Part shown: positions 1-11,404 of the stretch, piece after piece
How positions within the stretch are numbered: position 1 is the first letter of the stretch
How the letters are laid out: each line of letters opens with the position of its first letter
The notes under the pieces: generated by a model
What the model was told of the DNA's origin: nothing
The model's database searches: none
The model's input: only the letters and a program-made list of their open reading frames with translations
Assembly (NCBI GenBank): GCA_036320915.1
Contig: JAXBDG010000017.1
Span: 372,001 to 436,000, forward strand
DNA from: Linnemannia elongata
Lineage: Eukaryota; Mortierellomycota; Mortierellomycetes; Mortierellales; Mortierellaceae
Direction of reading: 5' to 3'
Length of the DNA stretch: 64,000 nucleotides
Made by a program: the position numbers and the translations under genes

Positions 1-1432
1 GGAAAGAAGAGAGGACTGTTGGTGGTAGGACAAGGGAACAAAAAGGAAAGAGAAGAATAAAAAAAAGAAAGAAAGTGGAGGGAAGTGACGATGGAGGCAG
101 GGTATTTAAGAAGATCGAAGAAGCTGGTTCCTGAGAACACGTTCCACTGGGGCCTTTGGTGGTAGGAAAAGGCAAAAGAAAAACATTGGGATCCAGGAAC
201 ATTGTTGTTGATGTTGTTCGAGAGAAGGTTTTCCTCTTGGATGTTTGGAATGGAACTTGGAAAGAAAGCTTTGTTTCCCAAGTTCAGCGAACGGTCTTAT
301 TTCATCATCATAGTCGTTGACTATAGTAGTGCTGAGGGGAGATTTGACTGGAGGGAGAGAAAGGCGACGAGACAGACGGAGAGACGGTCGGGCAGTTAGA
401 CAGACACATCACGTCAGAAGGAGGGGAAGAGAAGCCCCAGAAAAGGAACCAGCGAATGAAAGTTCAGAAGACCGAAGGGGGGCGAAACATTTTGGAATCA
501 AAGGAAAGACCCTCTCTTTTTAAACAGAAAAATATAACGATCTACGGAGTGGTTCGATCCCCGCTGCGAATTAGTATGAAAGGTGACAGCTAGACTCTTG
601 CTAACAGTTGTGTCTTGGTTGTCTTGATTTCCAAACTGGTTTCATTGTCTCACAAGAAAAAAATAAAGACCGAGGGTCTATCAGCCTTCTAGATTTCTCA
701 GGTGGACATCATCGGCGGCGATACTCTATCATTCATTCTCATACTGCGATCGAAGAGGATGAGGCCCCAGTTAATTGCTGCCCAGGGGTCAAGAAATACT
801 GGAATCGCAAAAGGACAGGGCAAAAGGATTGAATAATCCCATGGGAACATTCTCGTACGTTGTTATTGACGCTCAGTTGAACTGGAGAATGGATTAGATC
901 TTCCCATAATCACACAGAACACAAACAAGGTTGAAACCGAGGGAACTTCTTCTTCAATTCTCTGTTTCCTGGACTCGTTTGTCCAATTCTCCCTCCCATT
1001 GATACCTCAAGAGATGGCGGTGTGGGACATCAAAGCACTCAATCGTAACGCAGGTAACCGATTCATCTCCACAGTTGGCAAAGCACACGATGCAAAAAAA
1101 AAACGAGGTCGTTGGAGATTTATGTCTGCAACGACCAATTGGCCGTTTTTCAGGGTAAAATTGTCATGTGCAGATATATCTGGCCCACGTTCTCAGGCCC
1201 TGATGTCATTGCGAGCAGGCGGAGGCGATAAAAGATGATCCGATCCCTCTTTCTCAAGGTTTCCTTCAAAACGGCTGGTTTACTATCGTTATGATTATAT
1301 ATTTTTTTTTATTGTAAAGTTCACGGGAAGGGAAGGGAAGCAAAGTTAGCGTGAACGTTGTGCTACAATGAATTGGCGAGAAATTATATGCAAGGGTGTA
1401 TGGGTTTATTTGATATTCAAATGCTATGTAAT
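1..1432. other. Left-edge region without a recognisable gene
   Basis: Only short open frames without conserved motifs or coding-type third-position bias occur here. The first 530 bases are purine-rich and may belong to the leader or trailer of a gene outside the window. A GGTTCGATCCCC string near 552 resembles a Pol III B box, but no A box or cloverleaf accompanies it. Bases next to 1433 probably contain the 3' end of the tRNA acetylation adaptor transcript. Confidence 0.5.
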
Positions 1433-3046
1433 TCAAGTGGCAGATGCAGTTTCCTTTTCTGGGGCTGCTTCTGACGTCGTTGTCTCCTCTTTCTTTTCAT
1501 CATCATCCTTCTTCACATCATCTGCCTCTGGTACCTCCTCCTCGTTGCTTTCGCTCTTTTGTGCTGCCTCGAAGATGCTCTGGATGTTGTACTTTTTCAA
1601 CTTTTCGTAATCCCTGACCACTCCCATGAAACAAATGCTCTACATGATGGCAATACACAAGTATGGGACCGAGTTAGCATACCATACCACAACATAATAA
1701 AAAGTAACCCAACACTGTATAAGGCACTGAAAACAATACCTTGATGACCTCGGCAAGGATGATATATTCGGGATCGTCCATCGAGACCGTGTGGTTCTGG
1801 CCTTGACCAGCCATACCAGCCAGCTTCTTCAAGAGTGCGTCGCGCTCGACCTTGTCGTTGTGTCGGATCTTGGGAATGATCTTGAACTATTATGAATGTG
1901 AATCAACGAAAAGAAAAAAGTGTTGGGGTCCTGTTCTTTCGGAGCAACCTGGATTTCGGTCGTGTGAAAAAAAAAAAATACGCCCGACCGAATCTTATCG
2001 CCATCAAGCATGATCTTACAGTCGTGGGCTTTTGGTCCTCGGCGTGGAAGTAAGGCTTGAAGACACGCTCGGACATGGTTTCAATGTCCTCCATGTTGGC
2101 GTAGCTTGTCTCATCAACAGGAATGAATCTCATGCAGTATCTATTTTGTCCAAACACATCATCGTCGTTTCCCATGTTAGCGCTCTGCAAACTTGTTCAG
2201 GTGAACAGGCATAGTGACCAATGATCTCCATTGCACACGGTCGTTTCCTTGAGAGATCATTTCACTCTTGTACCTCGTGCGCTTGCTTCCAGACTTTTGA
2301 AGATCCGAGAGGACGTAATGGCACAGCTTGGATGGTTCAATATCCATGGCGCGAATAAAAATAACTACGTATGTTAAAAATATCCCCCACTCGTTAGTTC
2401 TTCTACTCACCATTTCTGTAGAAATAATCGATGAAAACAATCCAAGTGATCACAGGCTGTGTGATAGTCAATCAATAGAAAGAAAAAAAACCACTGAGCA
2501 TACCGCAGTCGGTTCCTGTGGACAAGGGCAGGAACTTCTTGCCGCCTTTTGTCTTCTTGGCCTGAGCAACCTCACGAGCGATAGCATCCTCGATAGACTC
2601 ATCCTCATCCTGCTCTGCGGGCTCGTCGTTGAAGCTGTCTCCATAGAGCTTTTGCGCGTACTAGCAATGTACAAGACAATGTTGTATGAAGATATCCAGA
2701 AAGAGAGTGTCAGCTCAGCTCATAATGTTCCTGGCATAATGCATGGCTTGACAATCCCGATAAGATCCTTGCAACCATTGACCCGACGACACCCAAGGAT
2801 ATAACCCAGGGATATAACCCAAGGTCAAAGGAGCTGCTTAATTACCTCGGACAACAAGTCGCAGGCCTCCTTACCGGCCTGGGTCTCTCTGCCTCGGGCA
2901 CAGGTGACCATGACGCCCTTCATTTTGGGGTCGATGGGGAATCCGCCTGGGAGGTACTTGCCAATCTTGTGAATGTCGACTTTTGCCTTCTTTCCACCCT
3001 TATCCTGTGCTCCTCCTGCTCCTCCTTTGCGTTTGTTTCCTCCCAT
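1433..3046 (-). CDS. TAN1: THUMP-domain tRNA acetylation adaptor (Tan1/THUMPD1 family)
   Basis: The coding exons are 3046-2846, 2660-2504, 2364-2274, 2140-2020, 1886-1740 and 1639-1433 on the minus strand, giving 307 residues. All junctions are GT-AG and keep phase. The N terminus is Gly/Lys-rich (MGGNKRKGG), followed by a segment ending KMKGVMVTCARGRE that matches the start of the THUMPD1 family. Then come VIFIRAMDIEPSKL, YCMRFIPVDETSY and a C-terminal THUMP core reading EYIILAEVIKSICFMGVVRDY. In yeast and human this family presents tRNA to the Kre33/NAT10 acetyltransferase for N4-acetylcytidine-12 formation on tRNA-Leu and tRNA-Ser. Length is close to yeast Tan1. It is divergent from EDC3, with 402 bases between the start codons. 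The function is assigned from family resemblance; the exon model is inferred. Confidence 0.9.
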
Positions 3047-3448
3047 TGCGATTATGTTGATTTCCTGTTGGTGGTAGTTGGGTCCACTGGAAAGGTGAGA
3101 GCTTAGGTGGCGCCTTGCTGATCAGTTGAAGAGAGGAAAAAAAAAATTGGCTGAATCTGAGTGGCTTGTTCAAATTGAAATGAGAGGAAGCGACGCAGGG
3201 TCAGAAGCCAGTAGGCGTTTTCCGTTTGTCTGGTGGACTGAAATGCATCCTTCAAACACGAACTGACAACACAGCACACAACACACATCTCCCCTTCCTT
3301 CATCGACTCTTCTATCTCTTCTTCTCTTTCTCGCCCTCTCCTTACATACTTGCACCTCGCACGCTCGCACCCAACCTCATCACCTTCACCGAAAACAACA
3401 ATAGGCTTAATAGATCTCTCTTGAGAGAAGAAAAAAAAAGTTAACACG
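3047..3448. promoter_or_regulatory. Divergent promoter between TAN1-like gene and EDC3
   Basis: These 402 bases separate two start codons facing away from each other, so they must carry both upstream regions. The EDC3 side is pyrimidine-rich (C/T runs at about 3285-3345) and an A-run lies just before its ATG. No clear TATA box is visible. The assignment as a shared promoter rests on geometry only. Confidence 0.55.
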
Positions 3449-6202
3449 ATGGCGTCCGCTTTTATCGGCCTCACTGTCAAGGTCCTGCTGACCAGCGGCA
3501 CTTCCTTGAAGGGCCATGTCGCAAATGTCGACCCCAACACCCAACGACTTATGTTGCAAGATGGTAAGCCTTTGTTTCCATCCTCACTCTGCATTGTTGG
3601 ATGTCAAAAACGATCTTTTTCGGTGACTGATCTCCTTACCACAAAAATATCACATTGTATTATTAGTCGTGATCCAGTACGCCGAAGAGAAAACCGCAAG
3701 GGTTTTGCCCTCGTTCAGTGTCGCAGGAGGCGAGATCAAGGATCTTCAAGTCCTGCCTACTCAGCCTGCCGTCCACCCGCCTCATCATGTGGTCGCCTCA
3801 CCCGCCATGTCTGCCACCTCAACTTCGACAGCGACCACCTCCACGAACCATCATGCTCAGCAGCGTCAACAGCAGCACAACCCGCACGTTGTTCACCTTC
3901 AGCATGAGCAGCATATCCACGCACCCTTGGTGGCCCCTTCTCCCAGACAATTGCCTGCTCATCCTCAACCCAACCCTCCTGCAACCCCCAGTGTGCCTTA
4001 TCATGATCCGGCTATCATATCTGTAAGGTGGTTCGAGTGGTCAAAACACCAATTTCCTCCTTCCCTTGTTTGATGTGAAAGTGTTACAAAGGAAAGAAAT
4101 GGGATCACCCTCTTTTTACAGTAACTAATTATGCAAATCTCTTTTGCTTTTGGTGTTGTGTGTAGTTCAAGCCAAGCTCTACGCCAAAACACACCCAACA
4201 GTTTGACGATTCTGAGGCGTTGGTCGAGGTAAGAGAAATATCAAGTCGGTTGGTTTAAGGAAACGAATATGGGTTGAAGCACCACGTGCTAAAAAGAGCC
4301 TTACTGACGTTTTTTTCCCCTTCCTTCTAGAAAACAAACTCAATGAGATTAAGCAAGGCGCAACAGTATCATAACGACAACATGGCCGAGTCTAGTGCCG
4401 CAGAGTCAGTGAGCCGTCGACCCAGAAGAACCCGCAGATCCAACCAGGGTCACCACCACACCGGCAGTAACGGCAACAACAACTATCACAGTAATAACAA
4501 CATGTCGGACTATGGCTCGCCTAGGACTGGCCATCAGTCAATCTCCAGTACGTATTGCGTTTTGTTTCGATCAGGATGACCTTGGTAGTCTTAGAGGTTT
4601 GTACCCTGACCTGATTATGAATTGATATCAAACTATAGACAAGAGAACTTCGCGTCGGTACAAGGAGCCTGTTCATGAGTGGGCGCAGGCGGATACGGAG
4701 GAGTTCAAGGACGAGGAATTTGATTTTCAGGGTAACCTGGGTCTCTTTGACAAGGCGAGAGTATTTGCCGAGATCCGAGTAAGCCTTTCAACTGATGGTT
4801 TCACATGTTGATCAAAACCACTATAGTTTCAGAAGAGAGGAATGATAATGACATATCTGATCATAGCAGAGTACTAACGGTCTCTCATTGCGACTGATGT
4901 AGGAGGCTGACGATACTGCGCCCGAGTCCTTGCTGGTCAACCTCAACCGAAACCCTAACAGGGCTAGAGCGATTGATGAAAGCCCCATGCTGAGAAAACT
5001 CTTGCCTACCGAGAACGTCCTCGATCCAGCCCCCAAGCGGTCCCAATACAAGCGTACCACCAGCAAGTCTAATGTCCACGGATCGGGATTAAGCGAGGAG
5101 GACGAGGTCGATGATAGCGAAGACGACGATTCATGGAACAGCAGTAGTGTCGACGAGTCGGCCGCAACAGTCACCTTGAAGGGTCCCCCAGCAGGTCCCG
5201 GAGGGCTCAAGATTAGGGCCAACGGAACATCTGCACTAGGTTCGCCTTCGTCCTCAAAGGCAAATGGTGATGGTGCGAGCAGCAATGGAGGTGGTGGTGA
5301 GGGCAAGAAGCGCTCGGTCAAGATTCAGACTCTTGCTGGTGTGTCTTGCCCGACTGTGACGGCTGCTCAGATGCAAGAGGTCGAGAGGATCTGTGCAGCT
5401 GACATGGGCTTGACGGACGAGCAGATGATTGAGAATGGTGGTCGTGGAGCTGCGATGATGTGTCTCCAGGCTCTGGGTGGATCTAGGCGTATTCAGCCCA
5501 ACAACCACAATGCTGCGCCGATTGTTGTCATTTTGGCAGGAAACAACAGAACTGGTGCATATGCACTCTCTGCTGCCAGGCATTTGTCTAACCACGGATG
5601 TATTGTTCTTGCCTTTGTTGCCGGCTCCAACCACGAGGGTCAACTCAACTCTGTAAGTTTTTCTCTTCGATGTTTCTTGGGCGCGAAGGAGGAGTGATCA
5701 ACGTACTGATGGTGATTTGTTTATTATTGTGCAAAATGTGTAGATGGTGGCGTTCCAGTCGAGAGGGTTTTTGGCGACCGGAGGCGAAATGATTCACACG
5801 ATTGCAGAGTTACCTCAAGCTTCGTCGCCAGTGGATCTGATTATGGACGGCATGCTTGGATACCAGTACACCGTGCGGGACATTGTCGATTCCTACGAGC
5901 GCGAGACGGTCTGTGATCTGATGGACTGGGCCAACGACAACAAGGCACCCGTGTTGAGTCTCGACATGCCCAGTGGCGTCAACGGAACCACAGGACAAGG
6001 CGACAAGACCAAATTCTGTGTGCGGCCAAAGTGGACGCTGTGCTTAGGGGCCCCCAAGGCAGGTTGCAGGTCCCGATCGACAACGGGGGAGTTGTTTTTG
6101 ACAGATCTGGGTATCCCTCGGCCGTGCTGGAAGAAGGTCGGAGTCAAGGGGTGGGGGATGCCCTGGGGCGCCGACTTTTTGGTGGGGCTAGAGTACTTGT
6201 AG
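3449..6202 (+). CDS. EDC3: Enhancer of mRNA-decapping protein 3 (LSm, FDF, YjeF_N domains)
   Basis: Seven exons (3449-3563, 3667-4022, 4166-4228, 4331-4547, 4639-4778, 4903-5652, 5744-6202) give 699 residues. The N terminus is a divergent LSm domain (about residues 1-70, beginning MASAFIGLTVKVLLTSG). A His/Gln/Pro-rich linker follows. The FDF motif (EFKDEEFDFQGNLGLFDK, about 265-297) lies in exon 5. A low-complexity acidic linker precedes the YjeF_N Rossmann-like domain (about 444-690, beginning VSCPTVTAAQMQEVERIC). This order is diagnostic for Edc3, the P-body scaffold that binds Dcp2 through LSm, Dhh1/DDX6 through FDF and dimerises through YjeF_N. It acts in the cytoplasm in mRNA decapping. 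The protein is somewhat longer than yeast Edc3 (about 550), the excess being linker. The start is the first ATG after the pyrimidine-rich leader. Confidence 0.93.
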
Positions 6203-7306
6203 AGCATACATACCCCCAAATCCCGAGCCCCAAAGCCACAGCAGCAACAGCCCAGCGGTTTATTACAAATTGTCCTCAGATATAATGGCGTTTCTTTGTT
6301 ATTGTTTTCTGCTTGTCATCTTCATTACTGAGAGACATTTGAACGGGGGAACAAGCCGGGTGCTTTAACAAACACAAGCACATCTTTGAAAACAGGGGGT
6401 CCCCTGAGAATAGGCGGTTTTGCAAATCCCCCGACTGACACACGGCAAGCACATTTAGCCAATTTTTTTCTTTTGATTGTTTCGACTTTCTGGCGGTCAG
6501 CCAGTCGGCCCGTGCTCCATTGTCCAAGGGGTGAAGGAAGGAAGGAGAGGGTGAGGGTAAAGGGAGGACAAACGTGAGTGTCCGGTTTCGTTCACGTTGT
6601 TGTTGCTGGTCCATGCTTGGGTAATACTGCAATGAGGAGAGACGGAGCGCGAATACTGTGAAAAGGTGGCCTCGACAAGCCCAACTGAACAAATGTGTCG
6701 CGAATGCATATAAGGAATTCAACCATGATTCTATCTCTTTTGTTATTGCTTGGATCAAAAAGCTGACTGGTCCAACTGTTTTCGAAAGAACTAATGGAAG
6801 CTCAGGAACATATCCAAAGGAACAGCCCAGTTCACCTGATCCTTATGATAGTAGTGGTAGGCAGGTACCGGGGCCTGAAAATAGCCAGAGCTTAGTCATC
6901 TAGCCACTTGAGAAGTACTCCAGAGATACAGGATGGTTGCGTGCTGAGCTGAGTTGGTTAGGAAAGGGAGTGGCGCAGGTTATGTGTAAATAGAGAGAGT
7001 GGCGTTGCTCAGCTTGCACTTAAAGGAAGGGAGAGGTTCTTGAGGGGTAGCGTGAAACCAATAACCAATAAAGCCTAGCAACGTCACAGGCACGACAACC
7101 TCTGGATTCGACACTTGGGCTTTTCCATAGGGCCATCATCGTTTTTTTGTTCGAACCTTCATCTCTTTCATCAACCTACAACAACTCATCGTCGCGGGAT
7201 CAGGAGATATTATACCAGGACGACCAGGCAGCAGAAACACTAACCAACACTGCCCACCAAACCTATCATCACCCCTTCGTCATCCACCAAGAAAACAACA
7301 AGAAGG
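6203..7306. other. Intergenic region EDC3 to ERV25
   Basis: Nothing convincing is coded here. Short frames on both strands have no family resemblance. The last 150 bases before 7307 are a C/A/T-rich leader with CAACA runs, as seen upstream of other genes in the window. Confidence 0.5.
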
Positions 7307-8380
7307 ATGGCACGACTTTACTCGTCAGCATGTGTCGCGTTGATCGCGTTGATCACTTTGTTCCAGACAGCCCATGCAATCAAGTTTGATATTGCGGGTC
7401 AAACGGCCGTAGATGCCCTCCCAGTCTGTATTTCGCACTACATCGATAGCGATGTGGACTTTGTTGTCAAGGTCCGCGTTGGCTCTGGACCTCACCAGAA
7501 GGTTGGACTCGAGGTAAGCAAAGGACGCAAACAGTCGATTCAAGGACTGATCGAACAATAGGGATACTTGCTGTGCTTCCATGATCGATCACTTGGACAC
7601 CTTTGCTTTGCTTTCTCTAACGTTCACATCTTCGTAACAATTTTACTCGACGGGGAATCGGGTAAATGTGTAGATCACGGATGATAGCGAACACCTGAAC
7701 CAGATCTGGAAGAAGGACGGATTGACAGAAGAGCTCCAGCGTGGCAGCTTCAAGAGCCACTATGCTGGTGATGTTGTCGCCTGCTTCACCAACGTCCTCA
7801 CTGAAGGTAATACCGACATTTCTTAAGGCGATCCCTTTTCTCCTTTCTTTGATACACTTAGAAGACGCACACTAATCATAGTTTTCATACTTGATCTATA
7901 TACCTATTTTCTTCGATTTGCAATGGGATTAACAAATGGCAGGATACCAACCCGATCCCCGCTACACGCGCACGGTTGATATCGACTTTGACATTGGATC
8001 GGAGACGATCGATTACGCAAAGTTGGCCGAGGCCGAGAAGTTGAAGCCTATGGAGCTTGAGCTCCGCAAGCTCGAGGATATGGTCAAGGACATTGTCGAC
8101 AACATGGAGCATCTCCAGGATCGTGAGGAGAAGATGCGTAACACCAACGGTACGTCCTTCCTCTTATAGGATTTGTTTTGATTGCTTGTTGATGTTGTTG
8201 ACTGGAAGTGTGTTCGAGCGCAATGCTAAATTGTTTTGTGTAAATTGAATGTGATTAGAATCAACAAACGCTCGTGTTCAGTGGTTTTCGACCTTGACAA
8301 TGGTGATCTTGGTCGCCTTGGGCGTGTGGCAGATCTTTTACTTGAAGCGTTTCTTCCGCAAGAAGAGACTCATCGACTAA
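7307..8380 (+). CDS. ERV25: p24-family cargo receptor, Erv25/TMED10 type
   Basis: Exons 7307-7513, 7674-7806, 7943-8149 and 8259-8380 encode 222 residues. A cleavable signal peptide (about 1-25, ending TAHA) leads into a GOLD domain starting IKFDIAGQTAVDALPVCISHY. The membrane-proximal coiled coil contains ELRKLEDMVKDIVDNMEHLQ. A single TM helix (about 188-208) is followed by a short cytosolic tail, KRFFRKKRLID, with the FF motif used for COPII binding and basic residues used for COPI retrieval. These are hallmarks of the delta subfamily. p24 proteins cycle between ER and Golgi as hetero-oligomers and help select cargo, including GPI-anchored proteins. The length fits the family (about 210). 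An AATAAA-like signal lies near 8527, downstream of the stop. Confidence 0.9.
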
Positions 8381-11300
8381 ATCCAGGGAACAATATTACT
8401 CTGAAGTCAGAGTTGCACGGTTCAGAGAAATGAACGAGCGGAACGAAAAAAAGTAGAGGAGAGTGTAGCACAAGTGACGAGAGAACAGAATCTACATACG
8501 CTGAATATAAGGTCATCAAAACTTCAAAAATAAAAGAGACAAGGACGCGCCTAAGCCTTTTTTTTCATGATACTCTAGGTTCTAGTTGGTCGCCTGTATG
8601 CTTTTTGGTAAGCGAAGAAAATGGCTACATAGCAGTTGAGGACCTTCCTTTTGACTTTGGAGGTTGACCAATGATGGGCAAGAATATGTATACTGCTGTT
8701 CGGGAGGTTGAACAAAAACGCACGAGGTGTGAAGGGGTTGGGGGGTGTCAGGACGAGAAAGATAGATGGAGAGAGAAAGAGGGAGGCAAATCAGCCATCA
8801 AGCTTTTTTCTTTCTGTCTTTTTCCCTTGTGTTTGTTGTGTATGCATTGTATGCAAGGTCATAACCACATCCGAAGGAAACAATTGCTTTTATTGTTGTT
8901 GATGCCTTTGATTTGTTCTCTCTCCAACACTCTCTTCGGAGCACACAAACAAACAAAACAAAACAAAACAAACAAAAGCATACTCATATCTGTGTAAAAG
9001 TAGTTTCAGGGTCTACATGATGGATCGAATTATTCGAGTAGATTCCACTAGACTAGCACTTCCTCCAGTGGAGAAGGAAAAGACTGAAGAGAGACAGTTG
9101 TTGGCGTTGAGAGTGAAGGAAGAAGAGAGGAGGGAGGGAGGGAGGGAATGACGGTGAGTGTGGACAATTGGACAGTGAGTTGGACGTGACGAGAGCAGAG
9201 GGATTGATGTCCATGAAAAAGAAGGACCGAGCGTGCATTTACGGGAAGGACTTGACTTTTGATTTGATTGAATACTTTGGAGGGAAGTCAATCGAAAAAG
9301 AGGAGACAGAGAGAGAGAGAGTGTGTGATTGTCTCTGTTCTTCTATGTTGTTGTGATTTTATGATTTTCTTTTTCCATTTTCTTTTTTTCCTTTTTTCCC
9401 TCCTTTTGCTGCTGTTTTCACTCTCTTCCCTCGCTATCTCCCTTACCCTATCCCTTTCTGCTCTACTCACTCAATTACTCTTTCACTCCTTTGTTGTCCT
9501 CCTCCATTCTCTCTTCCTTTCACTCCTCACACTCCATAACGACTTCCCTTCAAACCAGGACAGCAACAACAGCCACCACCTTCCATCTCTAACTCTCGAC
9601 ACTCCTGCCTCCTCCCTCTTCAACGTCTCCCTCTCAATCGGTAAAAGAAAAAAAAAAGACAAACTTTTATTTTGTTTTTGCCACCGATGCACACACATCC
9701 CTCCCCCTCCACCTAAACACTCGCTCCTGACAACGACAACGGAAAGGAAGAAAGAACCATCTGCGGGGAAAGGGAGAACAATGACAGTTGCGCATCTCGA
9801 CAACACACCACCAGAATGAACCCTCTCTTTTTATTGTTTGTTATTGTTTGTTGTTAATCGGGCTTATTTGAGTCAGTCAGCCTGTCAACCACCCGCCAAC
9901 TTGTCTCTTGACTCTCTCTCTCCCTTCCGCCCAGTCAACAACAACAACAAAAAAAAATTGAAACCGCCACTCGTTCTCGTTCTTTTCTGTTGTTGTTGTC
10001 ACGACTCCGCTTTGGCAATCCGAAGTAGAAGAAGAAGAAGAAAAAAAGAACTGGACCAACAATAGCCACGATATCGACAGTATAGATCCTTTTTGTATGC
10101 TTGGTCTTCTGGAGTCCATCTTGGACGAGATAATTAGCATTGATCCAACAGAACAATAGGATATGCAACGATCAAGAATACCCTTTTTTTTTCCCTTATC
10201 TTCCAACATCAAAAAGCAACTAAGAAATAATTATCAGAAATGAAGAGTGGCAGGACCAGTTTGGAAGGCTGTGAATATGTTTTGGACTTGACTCAGACTC
10301 GGGATTGGCATTGACAGCAAACGAGGAAGGAGGGCAGAACAGGCAGAACAGACAGACATGCACACAGGCAGGATAGAGAGAGGGAAGGTGACATGATGTC
10401 CGTCTCTCTATTCAAAGGAAACAAAAGAAGAGGAAAAAAGAAGGAAAATGCAAAGGCTGGCATATGATCCGGCAGACCTTTTTGTCCACCTATTGTTGCT
10501 CCCCTTCGCCGCACTCTTCCACTCGCCTGTCTCTGTCGCCTCATTCTTCGAACATTAAAAAACCAGTTGCAACGAGTGAATGAATGAATGTGAACATCTC
10601 TATTAACCAATCTCGCCTCCATCCTCTCCCTTTATTTTTTCTTCTTCCTTCTCTCTCGCTCGCGGTGTCTCGTTCTAACCCACACTCGTGCCCTGTCAAC
10701 AGAAACCTACACACTTTAATCGATCCAATCTTCGACTCACACACCGCAGACCGGATACTGGAGAAACCTGTTGCGCCAGAACGAACCACTCAGGTAAGGC
10801 TATCCTTAACATCTTCCCCACCTCCTGGCCCTCTTCGTGCCAAGAGTCAAGACCTACACCCAATTCCCACCGGAAAATCATTTGGGACAGCCCCAGGAAG
10901 GCTGCCTTACAGGGTCACTAAGCATCTACCCACACTGTCCCTGTGATTGTGCCTTGTGCCTGTGCCTGTCTTTCCCTCATTTTGTCTTTGTTCCCCCTTT
11001 CTCGCCGCTCAAACCTCCCTGCCCGTCGTACACTCTTCTCCTGGATCGACGTTGTGTCCCATCCAGAGCCCATCGTTTTATCGTTTTGTTGCTGTCTCTT
11101 CTATATCGTCGTAATTCCCGCCGAAAAAAAACCAAACCGAGAACGATACTTTATTCCGGTCGGCCTGCTCAATTCACCCACTCCGTCGACAAAAAAAAAA
11201 AAAAAAAAAAAAAAGTGTCCTTATCCACATTCATATTCATCCAGAGGAGGGACCAATCAGCCCTCACTTCCCACCCATTCTTCGTTAAGCACTACTGTTC

Positions 11301-11404
11301 CTAACCTTCGATCGTTCATCCTTCCCATATTTAGCCCTTAGACCGTTCCTTGCCTACACAAGACCACAAAAAGCACTGACACAACAAACCACGCTAGTTT
11401 TTGG
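8381..11404. other. 3-kb intergenic region and probable long leader of the zinc-finger gene
   Basis: No conserved coding sequence was seen. From about 9350 to 11400 the plus strand is dominated by C/T tracts, CAACAA runs and short A runs, the composition of leaders in this window. A 24-base A run lies at 11191-11214. A good donor (CAG/GTAAGG, at about 10796) precedes the zinc-finger gene, so a spliced 5' UTR is possible. Several short upstream ATGs exist. This is the longest gene-free stretch in the window. Confidence 0.5.

Noticed and set aside
545..575. GGTTCGATCCCC string resembling a tRNA T-arm/B box
   Set aside because: No A box, no pairing T stem and no acceptor stem could be found on either strand.
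9268..9819. 183-codon open frame upstream of the zinc-finger gene
   Set aside because: Phe/Leu/Ser-rich translation of a C/T leader; no coding character.
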